From: Clostridia bacterium
GTDB taxonomy: Bacteria > Bacillota > Clostridia > Lutisporales > Lutisporaceae
Direction of reading: 5' to 3'
DNA length: 64,000 nt
NCBI GenBank assembly: GCA_035628995.1
Contig: DASPIR010000021.1
Location: 1 to 64,000 of the forward strand
Shown: in pieces, positions 1-7,694 of the stretch
How the letters are laid out: the number at the start of each line of letters is the position of its first letter
How positions within the stretch are numbered: the first letter of the stretch is position 1
Translations under genes and position numbers: made by a program
The notes under the pieces: model-generated
Database searches by the model: none
Seen by the model: the letters and a program-made list of their open reading frames with translations, nothing else
Told to the model about the DNA's origin: nothing

Positions 1-192
1 TTGTATATCAGCGAACACTTATAAGTCTTTGGGTAACAGAATAGAGCTTGATACGTAGGAAAATCCGTAAGATTTACGTGATGTAAATCTAGCACATACC
101 AACAGGACGTTGGGTTTATGTGCGTTAGGATTTTACAAGTATCAAGCTCTAATTCTGTCCAAAGCTTATATTGTGTGAGTCGGTATACAAGG
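1..192. repeat. Long imperfect inverted repeat with two internal hairpins
   Basis: Bases 1-66 and 126-192 are imperfect reverse complements. The best block is AGAGCTTGATAC (about 43-54) against GTATCAAGCTCT, and outer blocks match TCTTTGG/CCAAAG and TTGTATA/TATACAA. The centre holds two further hairpins, GATTTAC/GTAAATC (71-89) and GCACATACCAAC/GTTGG..TATGTGC (92-123), so a transcript could fold as a long stem ending in a three-way junction. No ORF of note lies inside. It could be a MITE-like element or a structured RNA. The left end may lie outside the window. I do not recognise it as a known riboswitch. Confidence 0.6.
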
Positions 193-274
193 TTAATGCT
201 CTTATGTAGCTATAGTCACAAAAGTACTTCAAAGCCCTTCTCAATCCTATGAAACTTGGCTGTATATCCCTAGC

Positions 275-1108
275 CTATCCCCGTTTACCTCTAATGTACT
301 CCTGCAGCATTTCATCATAGCCCTTCATAAGTGCCTTGATTACTTGATTGTCGGCTGAGTCAAAGTGCATATCATCAATTGTACTGATTGGGAGAAGCTT
401 TGGAGAGGTGCCTGTCATGAAAACCCCATCCATATCTCCAAGCATAGAAGCATTTATGGGCTCTTCCACTATTTCAATTGCCAGCTTTTCGCAGAGTTCA
501 AATACGCATACACGGGTTATCCCTATTAATACACTGCCCTTGGGAGCTGTATATACTATGCCGTTTTTGACGAAGAATACGTTGGAACGGCTTCCTTCGG
601 TAACCTGATTTTCACGATTGACCAGCAAAGCCTCATATGCTTTAGCACTGGACAAAGCGTCAGCTACCTTTTCCTTAAAGCTTAGATTCACAACCTTTGC
701 ATTGGGGTTAGACCGCTCCTCATTGAAAAGTATGGCCGGGACTCCCCTTTTATACTCATCTGCTGCCGGATAATTGCTTTGTATGAAATATGCCATATAA
801 TCAGGGAGGATGTTTTCCAGGTTGTATACTATGATTTTTATATTCTTGTTGGGACTGTCATTAGCTTTAATCAGCTTATGGATACTGCTTTCAACATTGT
901 CTGCTATTGAGCCAACAGTACAGCCAGTGAGCCTTGCTGAAGCCTCCAGCCTTTTCAAATGCCTTTCGAGGAAAAGCGGAACTCCGGACAATACCCTTAT
1001 TACCTCATAAATTGTCTTGGAGGAACCTGCAGAAAGTGCGCCGACTTCAGATGCCGACACGATTCTACCGTTGGTTATAACATAATCTTCAATTATTTCG
1101 CTGCTCAT
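275..1108 (-). CDS. Class IV aminotransferase (PLP-dependent, branched-chain/4-amino-4-deoxychorismate lyase type)
   Basis: This is a fold-type IV PLP enzyme of about 277 residues, the usual length for branched-chain or D-amino-acid aminotransferases and aminodeoxychorismate lyases. The N-terminal part has the ITNGRIVSASEVG and IYEVIRVLSGVPLFLERHL signatures. A lysine in the SFKEK stretch is the likely Schiff-base residue, and TEGSRSNVFFV contains the PLP-contacting glutamate. The C-terminal GVFMTGTSPKLLPI matches the family phosphate-binding end. ATG at 1108 was chosen because AGGAG lies just upstream; the in-frame extension to 1165 lacks a ribosome binding site. The substrate cannot be told from sequence alone. 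It is transcribed divergently from the MgtC gene. Confidence 0.85.
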   Translation of the reverse strand: MSSEIIEDYVITNGRIVSASEVGALSAGSSKTIYEVIRVLSGVPLFLERHLKRLEASARLTGCTVGSIADNVESSIHKLIKANDSPNKNIKIIVYNLENILPDYMAYFIQSNYPAADEYKRGVPAILFNEERSNPNAKVVNLSFKEKVADALSSAKAYEALLVNRENQVTEGSRSNVFFVKNGIVYTAPKGSVLIGITRVCVFELCEKLAIEIVEEPINASMLGDMDGVFMTGTSPKLLPISTIDDMHFDSADNQVIKALMKGYDEMLQEYIRGKRG

Positions 1109-1192
1109 CAATCTGGCTCCTGTCTCCATATATTTTGAATAAACTCTACAATAAAAACTTAACACTAAGTATATTATAATTCAAGAAATTAT

Positions 1193-1220
1193 ATTATATA
1201 ACACAGGAATAAATGAGCAA
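1193..1220 (-). promoter_or_regulatory. Putative sigma-A promoter for the aminotransferase
   Basis: On the minus strand TTGCTC (1215-1220) and TATAAT (1193-1198) are separated by 16 bp, about 85 bp upstream of the chosen start codon. Confidence 0.45.
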
Positions 1221-1273
1221 TAAGTCGAATAATGTATGAAATTGGATATTATATGATAAAGAGGTGGAGACTC

Positions 1274-1939
1274 ATGCCTGATAATATGGAGCTGCTTTTA
1301 AGACTTACCCTTGCCTGTCTGTTCGGGGGGCTCGTCGGCATCGAAAGGGAACGGAACAGACATCCTGCCGGCTTTAGGACACATATACTTGTATGCGTAG
1401 GTTCCACCCTGGTTATGCTGTGCAATATCTTTATTTTTGAGCGCTATAAGAATTATGCCAATATTGATCCGTCACGCTTAGGAGCTCAAGTAATAAGTGG
1501 AATCGGTTTTCTGGGGGCGGGCACGATATTGAAGGAAGGGGTTACAGTAAAAGGCTTGACAACAGCGGCCAGCATTTGGTCAGTTGCTTGCATCGGGATT
1601 GCTACAGGATTGGGCTTCTATACTGGTTCGATATTTGCGACTGCACTTGTTCTTGTAACGCTGGTAGTCTTTTCAAGAGCTGAAGGTCGTTTGTATGGGA
1701 GAAGAAAAAGCACACTACTGAAAATTAAGGCCGTGGATAGACCGGGGCAGATAGGGAAGATAGGTACTGAATTGGGCAAATGTGGTCTGCAAATCTGCGA
1801 CATTTCCATGGAGGTTTCGGATGAAACCTCTGTTCTGATAAAAGTCAGGATTAGCAGTGCAAGACAGGATATCGACATGGAGGTAATGGACTGTTTATCG
1901 AAAATAGATGGCATTTTATATGTTGAGGTTTGCGAATGA
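1274..1939 (+). CDS. MgtC/SapB family membrane protein
   Basis: The N-terminal two-thirds has about four hydrophobic segments and the MgtC/SapB signatures GGLVGIERE..HPAGFRTHILVCVGS and GIGFLGAGTILKEG..VKGLTTAASIW. The C-terminal third is a soluble ACT-like domain (KIKAVDRPGQIGKIG...). The protein is about 221 residues, typical for the family. Family members are linked to magnesium limitation and to modulation of membrane ATPases, but transport is not established. ATG 1274 follows AGGTGGAG at good spacing, so the longer in-frame ORF from 1232 is probably not used. Confidence 0.85.
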   Translation: MPDNMELLLRLTLACLFGGLVGIERERNRHPAGFRTHILVCVGSTLVMLCNIFIFERYKNYANIDPSRLGAQVISGIGFLGAGTILKEGVTVKGLTTAASIWSVACIGIATGLGFYTGSIFATALVLVTLVVFSRAEGRLYGRRKSTLLKIKAVDRPGQIGKIGTELGKCGLQICDISMEVSDETSVLIKVRISSARQDIDMEVMDCLSKIDGILYVEVCE

Positions 1940-1993
1940 CGTTTTTTTTCTGTATAATAATATTACGTCAAAAATAACAATGGGGGACTAGTT

Positions 1994-2692
1994 TTGAAAA
2001 AAGGTAGTAATTTTCGCAATTATTTATGGTTTACGATTTGGTTTGGAGCTCTATTCGCAGTTGCTTTTATTCTTTTATATCCGACCACCCATACTTTGTT
2101 TGTGACAGCAACAAAGACGCATCCTTATATCATGGGTTTTGTAAAGGTAGCAATCCTGGCTACAATGGGTGAGCTTATGGCACTCAGAATAGTTACAGGT
2201 GAATGGAAAAGGCCCGTAGGCCTACAGTACAAGGCATTTATATGGGGACTTCTTGGTGTGGCTTTTGTATTAGTATTTGATATATTTGCTACAGGCGTTG
2301 CTGGCTCTATGAGCAAGGCGCTGCTTCCATTCAGTGGAAATAAAGCGATTGATCAAGTGTTGTTCGCTTTTTTCACCAGTGCATTAATGAACCTTATATT
2401 TGCACCGACCTTCATGCTTTTTCACAGGGTGACAGATACCTTTATAGACCTTGGAAACGGCAGGCCCTCGGAGATAATGAAAGTAAAACTGAGAGGTGTA
2501 ATTGCTAAGATAGACTTTCACGGCTTTATTAGCTTTGTTTTGATAAAGACAATTCCGATATTCTGGATTCCTGCTCATACTGTAACCTTCATGCTGGCAC
2601 CGGAATACAGAGTACTTATGGCATCTTTCCTTTCAATTGCCATGGGAGGAATACTGGCTTTCGCTAAGAGAAGAAAACCAACAGCTGCCTGA
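1994..2692 (+). CDS. Polytopic membrane protein with an Mpv17/PMP22-like C-terminus
   Basis: The protein has 232 residues with about five hydrophobic segments. It starts at TTG behind a GGGGGA ribosome binding site. The C-terminal stretch around FWIPAHTVTFMLAPEYRVL (residues 190-208) resembles the tryptophan-proline...aromatic-P..RVL signature of Mpv17/PMP22 proteins, a mostly eukaryotic organelle channel family. This is a motif-level resemblance read by eye, not a confirmed homology, and the function is unknown. It sits alone between the MgtC gene and the isomerase-like gene, both in the same direction. Confidence 0.7.
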   Translation: MKKGSNFRNYLWFTIWFGALFAVAFILLYPTTHTLFVTATKTHPYIMGFVKVAILATMGELMALRIVTGEWKRPVGLQYKAFIWGLLGVAFVLVFDIFATGVAGSMSKALLPFSGNKAIDQVLFAFFTSALMNLIFAPTFMLFHRVTDTFIDLGNGRPSEIMKVKLRGVIAKIDFHGFISFVLIKTIPIFWIPAHTVTFMLAPEYRVLMASFLSIAMGGILAFAKRRKPTAA

Positions 2693-2739
2693 TAAAGGCA
2701 GATTTTAAATAATTATAAACAAAAGGCAGGTGGAGTATC

Positions 2740-3972
2740 ATGAAGCTAAAGCTAGGAATAATCACTTTGCTTTCCGCATTACATGATGCTACTAAAGTTG
2801 AAAATTCCCACTATAATTTCATTTCAGGGCTAAAAAAGGGTTTTGACATCTCCTTCATAGACCCTGAAGATTCCGGCAGCGTAGATTTGTCAATTGTGTT
2901 TATTGGCTCGGGAGGTACTGAAAATTATTTCAGGAATATTTACGATAAACTCCCAAAGCCGGTGTTGATGTTGACAGATGGTATGCACAATTCCCTTGCT
3001 GCATCAATGGAAATACTGGCATGGGTCCAGGAGCTTGGGGATGAGGCTGTCATACTGCACGGAAGTATTGATGAGATGATTTCACAGATAAATTACAATT
3101 ATAGAGTACGCATAACCAGAAGTAGATTGAAGGAAGCCTCTATAGGAGTTGTGGGTTTTCCGTCAGATTGGCTTATCGCAAGCGATGTTAGCTACATAGA
3201 AGCCCAAAAGAAGTGGGGCGTCTTGTTTAAAAATGTCGAACTGGATGAACTCAGTCAGAAGTTAGAGCGGATAAGCATTGATGGCGCAAAGAGAATCGCA
3301 GAGGACTTTATGAAAAGGGCTGCTGGGTTAAGGGAGCCAAATGAGAAGGATGTAATTGAAGCAGCAAAGGTTTATTTGGCCTTAAAGGCATTGCGTGAAG
3401 AATATGACTTTGACGCTGTAACTGTGCGATGTTTTGATTTACTTGCAAAGCACGGAACAACAGGGTGTATTGCACTATCCCTTCTGAATGACGAAGATGT
3501 GATCGCAGGTTGTGAAGGGGACTGCCAAGGGATGTTCTCAATGCTGCTAGTGAATTTGCTTACGGTCAGCAGGTCCTTTATGGCAAATCCGGCTTATATT
3601 GATATTGAGAAAAACGATATAGTTTTTACGCATTGTACCATCCCAACTAAAATGACGGAAAAATATATTGTAAGAAATCATTTTGAATCACATATCGGAG
3701 TAGGCATACAGGGAATTGTTGAAGAGGGTCCGGTCACAGTGTTTAAATGCGGCGGAAGTAAGTTGGACAAGTACTTTGTGACATCAGGGCAGCTTATTGA
3801 AAACCTTGAGGATGACAATATGTGCAGAACCCAGCTGAAAGTGCATTTGAACTCAGATACAGACTATTTCCTGAAGAATCCTATAGCCAACCATCATTTA
3901 GTGATAAAAGGGGATCATTCCAGCCTCATAGACCGCTTTATGCACGATATGGGCTGCAAGAAGATAATGTAA
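2740..3972 (+). CDS. L-fucose/L-arabinose isomerase-like protein
   Basis: A 410-residue protein that resembles the fucose-isomerase-like family. The N-terminal half has Rossmann-like alternating segments (LSIVFIGSGGTENYF, PVLMLTDGMHNSLAA). The C-terminal half has conserved acidic and histidine residues (GCIALSLLND, CEGDCQGMFS, NHHLVIKGDH) that would fit a metal-binding aldose-ketose isomerase site. AGGCAGGTGGAG precedes the ATG. No sugar transporter or kinase gene is adjacent, so the substrate is unknown. Its stop codon directly abuts the left arm of the downstream terminator. Confidence 0.6.
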   Translation: MKLKLGIITLLSALHDATKVENSHYNFISGLKKGFDISFIDPEDSGSVDLSIVFIGSGGTENYFRNIYDKLPKPVLMLTDGMHNSLAASMEILAWVQELGDEAVILHGSIDEMISQINYNYRVRITRSRLKEASIGVVGFPSDWLIASDVSYIEAQKKWGVLFKNVELDELSQKLERISIDGAKRIAEDFMKRAAGLREPNEKDVIEAAKVYLALKALREEYDFDAVTVRCFDLLAKHGTTGCIALSLLNDEDVIAGCEGDCQGMFSMLLVNLLTVSRSFMANPAYIDIEKNDIVFTHCTIPTKMTEKYIVRNHFESHIGVGIQGIVEEGPVTVFKCGGSKLDKYFVTSGQLIENLEDDNMCRTQLKVHLNSDTDYFLKNPIANHHLVIKGDHSSLIDRFMHDMGCKKIM

Positions 3973-3977
3973 AAAAA

Positions 3978-4105
3978 GCTGCTAACCAGTGCTTATTAAC
4001 ATAACAGATATCCAGTCAATCAAAATGTTAATAATGCACTTCATTGATGTTGTGCCCTGCTGCTAGAAATGGATTCTATTACAGGGCACCTCTGAGGTTA
4101 GCAGC
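3978..4105. terminator. Bidirectional terminator stem split by a repeat element
   Basis: GCTGCTAACC (3978-3987) pairs perfectly with GGTTAGCAGC (4096-4105). An A-run precedes the left arm and a T-run follows the right arm, as in a bidirectional terminator between two convergent genes. The arms are 108 bp apart, and nearly all of that is the paired-hairpin element A1. The stem therefore looks like a normal terminator whose loop received an insertion. Confidence 0.65.
3989..4089 (-). repeat. Paired-hairpin element, family A, copy 1
   Basis: Read on the minus strand: hairpin 1 GTGCCCTG...CAGGGCAC, linker AACATCAATGAA, hairpin 2 GTGC.TTATTAACAT...ATGTTAATAAGCAC. It is nearly identical, in the opposite orientation, to the element at 63826-63926. 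The linker differs by one base from the CAAGGAA seen in that copy. Confidence 0.85.
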
Positions 4106-4109
4106 CTTT

Positions 4110-4721
4110 TTAACTTTTAGATACATATTTGTTTCCCTCTATAAAGAACCTCCAGGCCTTGTGAGTGTATTCCTCTGCATAGTCTATGTTAATCCTCGGG
4201 GAGCTTTTTATGCTGAAGGGTTCACTCTGGGCATTGCATATGTAAAGCTTGCTGCCGCAAAGGTCAAGCCCATTATCTGCCTTTCCGATACCCATCGACA
4301 TGCATAGCTTCCCGGGTCCATTGCACATTCCCAGCCTCTGTTTTGGGGACAAAGAAGAGAGATCCATGCCATATCTTAATTGCGCCATATGTGCTTCACC
4401 ATCAATTGGCTCAACAGCCCTCACCAACGCAGCTGAAGGTTTATCTTCCTGCTCTGTTACTACATTGAAGCAGAAGTACATGCCATAAATCAAGTAGACA
4501 TAGGAAGTACCTCCAATTTGGTACATGACCTCATTTCGTTTGGTTCTTCTCCCTCCATAGGAATGGCTGCCTTTATCTTCTGGACCTATATAGGCCTCTG
4601 TTTCTACTATCCTGGCTGCAATTCTGTAATACTGGGTTTCATGCACCAGCAGCTTGCCCAGCAAGTCTTTTGCTACAATCAAAGTATCTCTGAGATAAAA
4701 ATCCCTGTCGAGTTTATTCAT
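4110..4721 (-). CDS. mpg: DNA-3-methyladenine glycosylase, AAG/MPG family
   Basis: This base-excision repair enzyme removes alkylated purines. The 203-residue length and motifs are typical: DLLGKLLVH near the N-terminus, IVETEAYIGPEDKGSHSY with the catalytic glutamate, YVYLIYGMYFCFNVVT, and LGMCNGPGKLCMSMGI in the C-terminal half. ATG at 4721 follows AGGGAGA on the minus strand. The gene converges on the isomerase-like gene and shares the split terminator with it. It appears monocistronic. Confidence 0.95.
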   Translation of the reverse strand: MNKLDRDFYLRDTLIVAKDLLGKLLVHETQYYRIAARIVETEAYIGPEDKGSHSYGGRRTKRNEVMYQIGGTSYVYLIYGMYFCFNVVTEQEDKPSAALVRAVEPIDGEAHMAQLRYGMDLSSLSPKQRLGMCNGPGKLCMSMGIGKADNGLDLCGSKLYICNAQSEPFSIKSSPRINIDYAEEYTHKAWRFFIEGNKYVSKS

Positions 4722-4823
4722 AAGTTCTCCCTAAAGGTGAATTTGGAATTAGTAATGTTGCTACAAAAATACCACAAGCCTCTAAGGATGTCAAAGTTAT
4801 AAATTTAGGAAAATGTCGATTAT

Positions 4824-4852
4824 TTTACATATTTAGATTATTGCTATATAAT
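4824..4852 (+). promoter_or_regulatory. Putative sigma-A promoter for the msrC-like gene
   Basis: TTTACA (4824-4829) and TATAAT (4847-4852) are separated by 17 bp. They lie about 95 bp upstream of the start codon at 4948. A hairpin GGTTGCACG...CACAACC lies in the leader (about 4909-4926). Confidence 0.6.
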
Positions 4853-4947
4853 AGTTTTAAGTTAAATAGGTGAAGTGCAATAGGTTAGAATATCCATGAA
4901 TAGTACGGTTGCACGTTATGCACAACCAGATATTAGGAGGGGAAATT

Positions 4948-5448
4948 ATGCAGGATAACAGTAATATAAGCTCAGAGGACAGGGATAAGTTCTATAAGAT
5001 AATGCTTGTGAGATTGGAGGGCTTGCTTGCGAGTGAAACAGACTGGCTTGCAAACCTGTCAAATGCTGCGGCATTGCTTTATGCAAACCTTAAGGATATC
5101 AACTGGTCAGGTTTTTATTTTATAAAGAAGGATGAGTTGGTTTTAGGACCCTTTCAGGGCAAAACAGCTTGCACAAGAATAAAGCCGGGCAAAGGAGTAT
5201 GTGGTGCTGCTGTGGTAGAAATGAAGACTCAACTCGTGCCTGATGTACATTTGTTTCCGGGACATATTGCCTGTGACTGTGCTTCAAATTCAGAAGTGGT
5301 GGTTCCGATAATGAAGGATGGAACAGTGTATGGAGTATTGGATGTAGACAGCCCGATAAAAGACAGATTTGATGAGCTGGATGCAAAATACCTTCAGCTT
5401 TTTGTGGATAAACTCAATAAATACATAGATTGGAAACAAATAAGATAA
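4948..5448 (+). CDS. msrC: GAF-domain free methionine-(R)-sulfoxide reductase
   Basis: A single GAF domain of about 166 residues. The family reduces free L-methionine-(R)-sulfoxide using cysteines. The diagnostic residues are visible: C in GKTACTRI, C in GKGVCGAAV and C in HIACDCASNSEVVVPI, matching the three-cysteine arrangement of fRMsr enzymes. ATG 4948 was chosen because AGGAGGGG lies at correct spacing; an upstream in-frame extension falls in the leader hairpin. It probably serves in oxidative-stress defence and has its own promoter. Confidence 0.9.
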   Translation: MQDNSNISSEDRDKFYKIMLVRLEGLLASETDWLANLSNAAALLYANLKDINWSGFYFIKKDELVLGPFQGKTACTRIKPGKGVCGAAVVEMKTQLVPDVHLFPGHIACDCASNSEVVVPIMKDGTVYGVLDVDSPIKDRFDELDAKYLQLFVDKLNKYIDWKQIR

Positions 5449-5466
5449 ATGATGCGTCTTAAGCAA

Positions 5467-5680
5467 CGGGGAACGGGTACCACGGTTTTCCTTCGGAAAA
5501 ACACTGAAATCCACTAAACACACGGTGGGAAAAAATATTCTGAAACATAAGTAATAATCGATAAAGAGTAAGTATCAAAACTCTTTAATGTCGCTATATA
5601 TTATATAAAATTAATCGTGCAATTCCGTAGGAATCCGTGGAACATCCGTGTGTTCAGTGGTACCCGTTCCTCCGTTCCCC
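5467..5680. repeat. Intergenic inverted-repeat element with GGAACGGGTACCAC arms
   Basis: The left end GGGGAACGGGTACCACGG recurs as the reverse complement at the right end (GTGGTACCCGTTCC, then CCGTTCCCC). CACTGAA...ACACACGG also recurs inverted inside both arms. The centre (5535-5615) is AT-rich without an ORF. GC-rich arms around an AT-rich core suggest a non-autonomous mobile or REP-like element filling the space between msrC and glgP. Confidence 0.6.
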
Positions 5681-5698
5681 TGTGTCACATTATTCTAC

Positions 5699-7309
5699 TT
5701 ATGCGTTATATAGCTTTTCATAATATTCCTTCAGCATTCGCTCCATTGAGAATTCATATCTTGTGGAGTTAATGCTGTTTTTCATCATTTCTACCCATTT
5801 TACCCTGTTGCTGTAGTAAGTGGGCAGCACCTCATCCAGCAGCACTTTGTAAAGTGACTGCAAGTCATGCCTATCCTGCTCTGCCACATCGCTGCTCTCG
5901 AAACCATCACCTATCTGCCAGCCGTTGATTTCATGCTGGCAGGCTTCCGGCCACCAGCCGTCCAATATGCTGAGATTCAATACACCATTCATGGCTGCCT
6001 TCATACCTGAGGTACCGCTTGCTTCATTAGGCCTCCTTGGGTTATTCAGCCATATGTCGGAGCCCCTTGTCAGCATTTTTCCTATTTCCATATCGTAGTT
6101 TTCAAGGAAGACAACTGCGTTAGGATACTTCTTAGACATAGATACAAGGTTTACTATAATCTGTTTGCCCATATCATCAAGAGGGTGAGCTTTACCTGAG
6201 AACACAATCTGCAGCTTACGGTTTTCCAATAGTGGCCCAACTATACTCTCATCACTGAAAATGAAGTTGCTTCTCTTATAGGGGGCAGCTCTTCTTGAAA
6301 AGCCTATAAGCAATATATCCGGGTCCAGTATCGCTCCAGTACGTTCCTTAACAAACTCAGCCAGATTTCTTTTATTCTTCATATGAGTGTCCCAAAGGTT
6401 TCCACTGCCATCAGCTGCAGCCAAGATCTCAGGATCCACCCAGGTAGGTACATGAATGGCATTTGTTATCCCGACTATAGGCTTGGGATAATCTACATGC
6501 TCCCACATCTTGTTGGCTGTTTCGGCATGCAGGGCTGCTACAGCATTTGACCTCTTGCATACTCTTAATGCTGCAACTGTCATATTAAAGGGATTGCCTC
6601 CGATATGCACCATTTCCTCCGAAGTAAGACCATTAAAGGCTCCCATGTATTGAAGTCTGTCCAAGTAATGCTCTTCATTCCCCTGTCTTATAGGAGTATG
6701 AGTCGTAAACACTACTTCCTTTCTTACGGTATCCAAGGCTTCTGGAAAGTTCATGCCACTCTGCTGCAGCTCCTTAATAAGCTCAAGAGCTGCAAGCACT
6801 GCATGACCTTCGTTGAAATGATATATATCAACATTTATGCCCAACATTCTCAGGGCTTTAACACCACCAATGCCGAGAACCATTTCCTGAGCTATTCTTT
6901 CTTCTCCAAACCATCCATAGAGCTGCCCGGTTATCCAGGCATCCTCATTCTCGGGAAGGTCAGTGTCCAGGAGATAGATATCGGCATTCCCAAATTTGTT
7001 GACTTTCCATACCTTGCAGGCAACATCTCTCTGTCTTATATTCACTGAGACCTTAACACCTGTGTCCTCGAGAAAGTCATAGCTGTAATTATGATATGCA
7101 TCAAAGGGCTTGCTGTCCTTCCCTATTATTTGATCTCCATAGCCTTGCTTCCATTTAAGACCGATGCCGATAATAGGCATGCCGATGTCTTTTGCACCTT
7201 TCAGGTAGTCTCCGGCTAGTATCCCGAGACCTCCGGCATATATTTTAAAGTTAGTATCCAAGCCATATTCCATACAAAAATATGCAACAGCTGGAAGTTT
7301 ATTGTCCAT
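5699..7309 (-). CDS. glgP: Alpha-glucan (glycogen/maltodextrin) phosphorylase, short GT35 type
   Basis: It releases glucose-1-phosphate from alpha-1,4-glucans using PLP. The protein has about 536 residues, the short phosphorylase form rather than the 800-residue form. Visible motifs are VAYFCMEYGLD at the N-terminus, YAGGLGILAGDYLK, HFNEGHAVLAALE, and EASGTSGMKAAMNG with the PLP lysine near the C-terminus. ATG 7309 follows GGGAGG; the upstream in-frame extension runs into repeat element C1. It is divergent from malQ, and its promoter -35 overlaps a LacI-type operator, so the two genes are probably co-regulated by alpha-glucan availability. Confidence 0.93.
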   Translation of the reverse strand: MDNKLPAVAYFCMEYGLDTNFKIYAGGLGILAGDYLKGAKDIGMPIIGIGLKWKQGYGDQIIGKDSKPFDAYHNYSYDFLEDTGVKVSVNIRQRDVACKVWKVNKFGNADIYLLDTDLPENEDAWITGQLYGWFGEERIAQEMVLGIGGVKALRMLGINVDIYHFNEGHAVLAALELIKELQQSGMNFPEALDTVRKEVVFTTHTPIRQGNEEHYLDRLQYMGAFNGLTSEEMVHIGGNPFNMTVAALRVCKRSNAVAALHAETANKMWEHVDYPKPIVGITNAIHVPTWVDPEILAAADGSGNLWDTHMKNKRNLAEFVKERTGAILDPDILLIGFSRRAAPYKRSNFIFSDESIVGPLLENRKLQIVFSGKAHPLDDMGKQIIVNLVSMSKKYPNAVVFLENYDMEIGKMLTRGSDIWLNNPRRPNEASGTSGMKAAMNGVLNLSILDGWWPEACQHEINGWQIGDGFESSDVAEQDRHDLQSLYKVLLDEVLPTYYSNRVKWVEMMKNSINSTRYEFSMERMLKEYYEKLYNA

Positions 7310-7333
7310 AGTCAAAATTACCTCCCTGATTAT

Positions 7334-7468
7334 ATGTTTTGCAATAAACATTTTTACATAATAATTCAATATTGCAAAATCGTATTCCTTGATTAAGGCT
7401 TCGTCGCCGAAGGGACAAAGCCCATAGGTTGCCTAATTCTTCCTTGAACCAGCTTTAATGCAACCTAT
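7334..7468 (-). repeat. Paired-hairpin element, family C, copy 1 (in the glgP leader)
   Basis: Read on the minus strand: hairpin 1 ATAGGTTGC...GCAACCTAT (7424-7468), a linker ending CAAGGAATACG, and hairpin 2 TTTTGCAATA...TATTGCAAAA (7334-7381). It matches the copy at 30807-30914, but has an extra GC-rich hairpin GGCTTCGTC...GACAAAGCC (7397-7422) inserted in the linker. It lies between the glgP promoter and ribosome binding site, so it would be transcribed as part of the glgP 5' leader. Confidence 0.8.
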
Positions 7469-7494
7469 ATAGATAAATAAATTTAATTATTCCC

Positions 7495-7523
7495 ATTATA
7501 TACTAAGAATAAATATTGTACAA
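7495..7523 (-). promoter_or_regulatory. Putative promoter of glgP
   Basis: On the minus strand TTGTAC (7518-7523) and TATAAT (7495-7500) are separated by 17 bp. The -35 box lies inside the palindromic operator at 7518-7533, so a bound LacI-type regulator would block polymerase. Confidence 0.6.
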
Positions 7524-7533
7524 ACGTTTGCAC
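7518..7533. promoter_or_regulatory. LacI-family operator 1 (glgP side)
   Basis: GTACAAACGTTTGCAC is an almost perfect palindrome with the CG centre typical of LacI/GalR-family operators (core CAAACGTTTG). It overlaps the glgP -35 box. The probable binder is the LacI-family protein at 10179, although a CcpA-type regulator could also recognise it. Confidence 0.7.
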
Positions 7534-7598
7534 AAGAATTTTACAGAGATAATTGCAGCAAATATCTCCAATAGCATTCATATGCACTACTAATAATA

Positions 7599-7627
7599 TT
7601 GACACTGTCATGCATTTATAATAGTAT
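7599..7627 (+). promoter_or_regulatory. Putative promoter of the malQ operon
   Basis: TTGACA (7599-7604) and TAGTAT (7622-7627) are separated by 17 bp. The predicted start lies upstream of operator 2. Confidence 0.55.
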
Positions 7628-7660
7628 TATAACTGAATTTGCATTATTAATAGCAATAAT

Positions 7661-7676
7661 GCGCAAACGATTGCAC
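7661..7676. promoter_or_regulatory. LacI-family operator 2 (malQ side)
   Basis: GCGCAAACGATTGCAC contains the LacI-type core GCAAACGATTGC. It lies about 35 bp downstream of the malQ -10 box and just before the ribosome binding site, a position suited to a transcription roadblock. Confidence 0.7.
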
Positions 7677-7694
7677 TTGTTTGGAGGTAATAAA

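Noticed and set aside
348-608. Plus-strand ORF of 86 codons inside the aminotransferase gene
   Set aside because: Antisense shadow of a clear PLP enzyme, without a ribosome binding site or recognisable protein.
3989-4089. Paired-hairpin elements as Rho-independent terminators
   Set aside because: The stems have large loops and no U-run directly after them, and several lie inside operons; at this site a separate terminator stem surrounds the element.
4044-4307. Plus-strand ORF over element A1 and the mpg gene
   Set aside because: It is antisense to mpg and starts in repeat sequence; no ribosome binding site.
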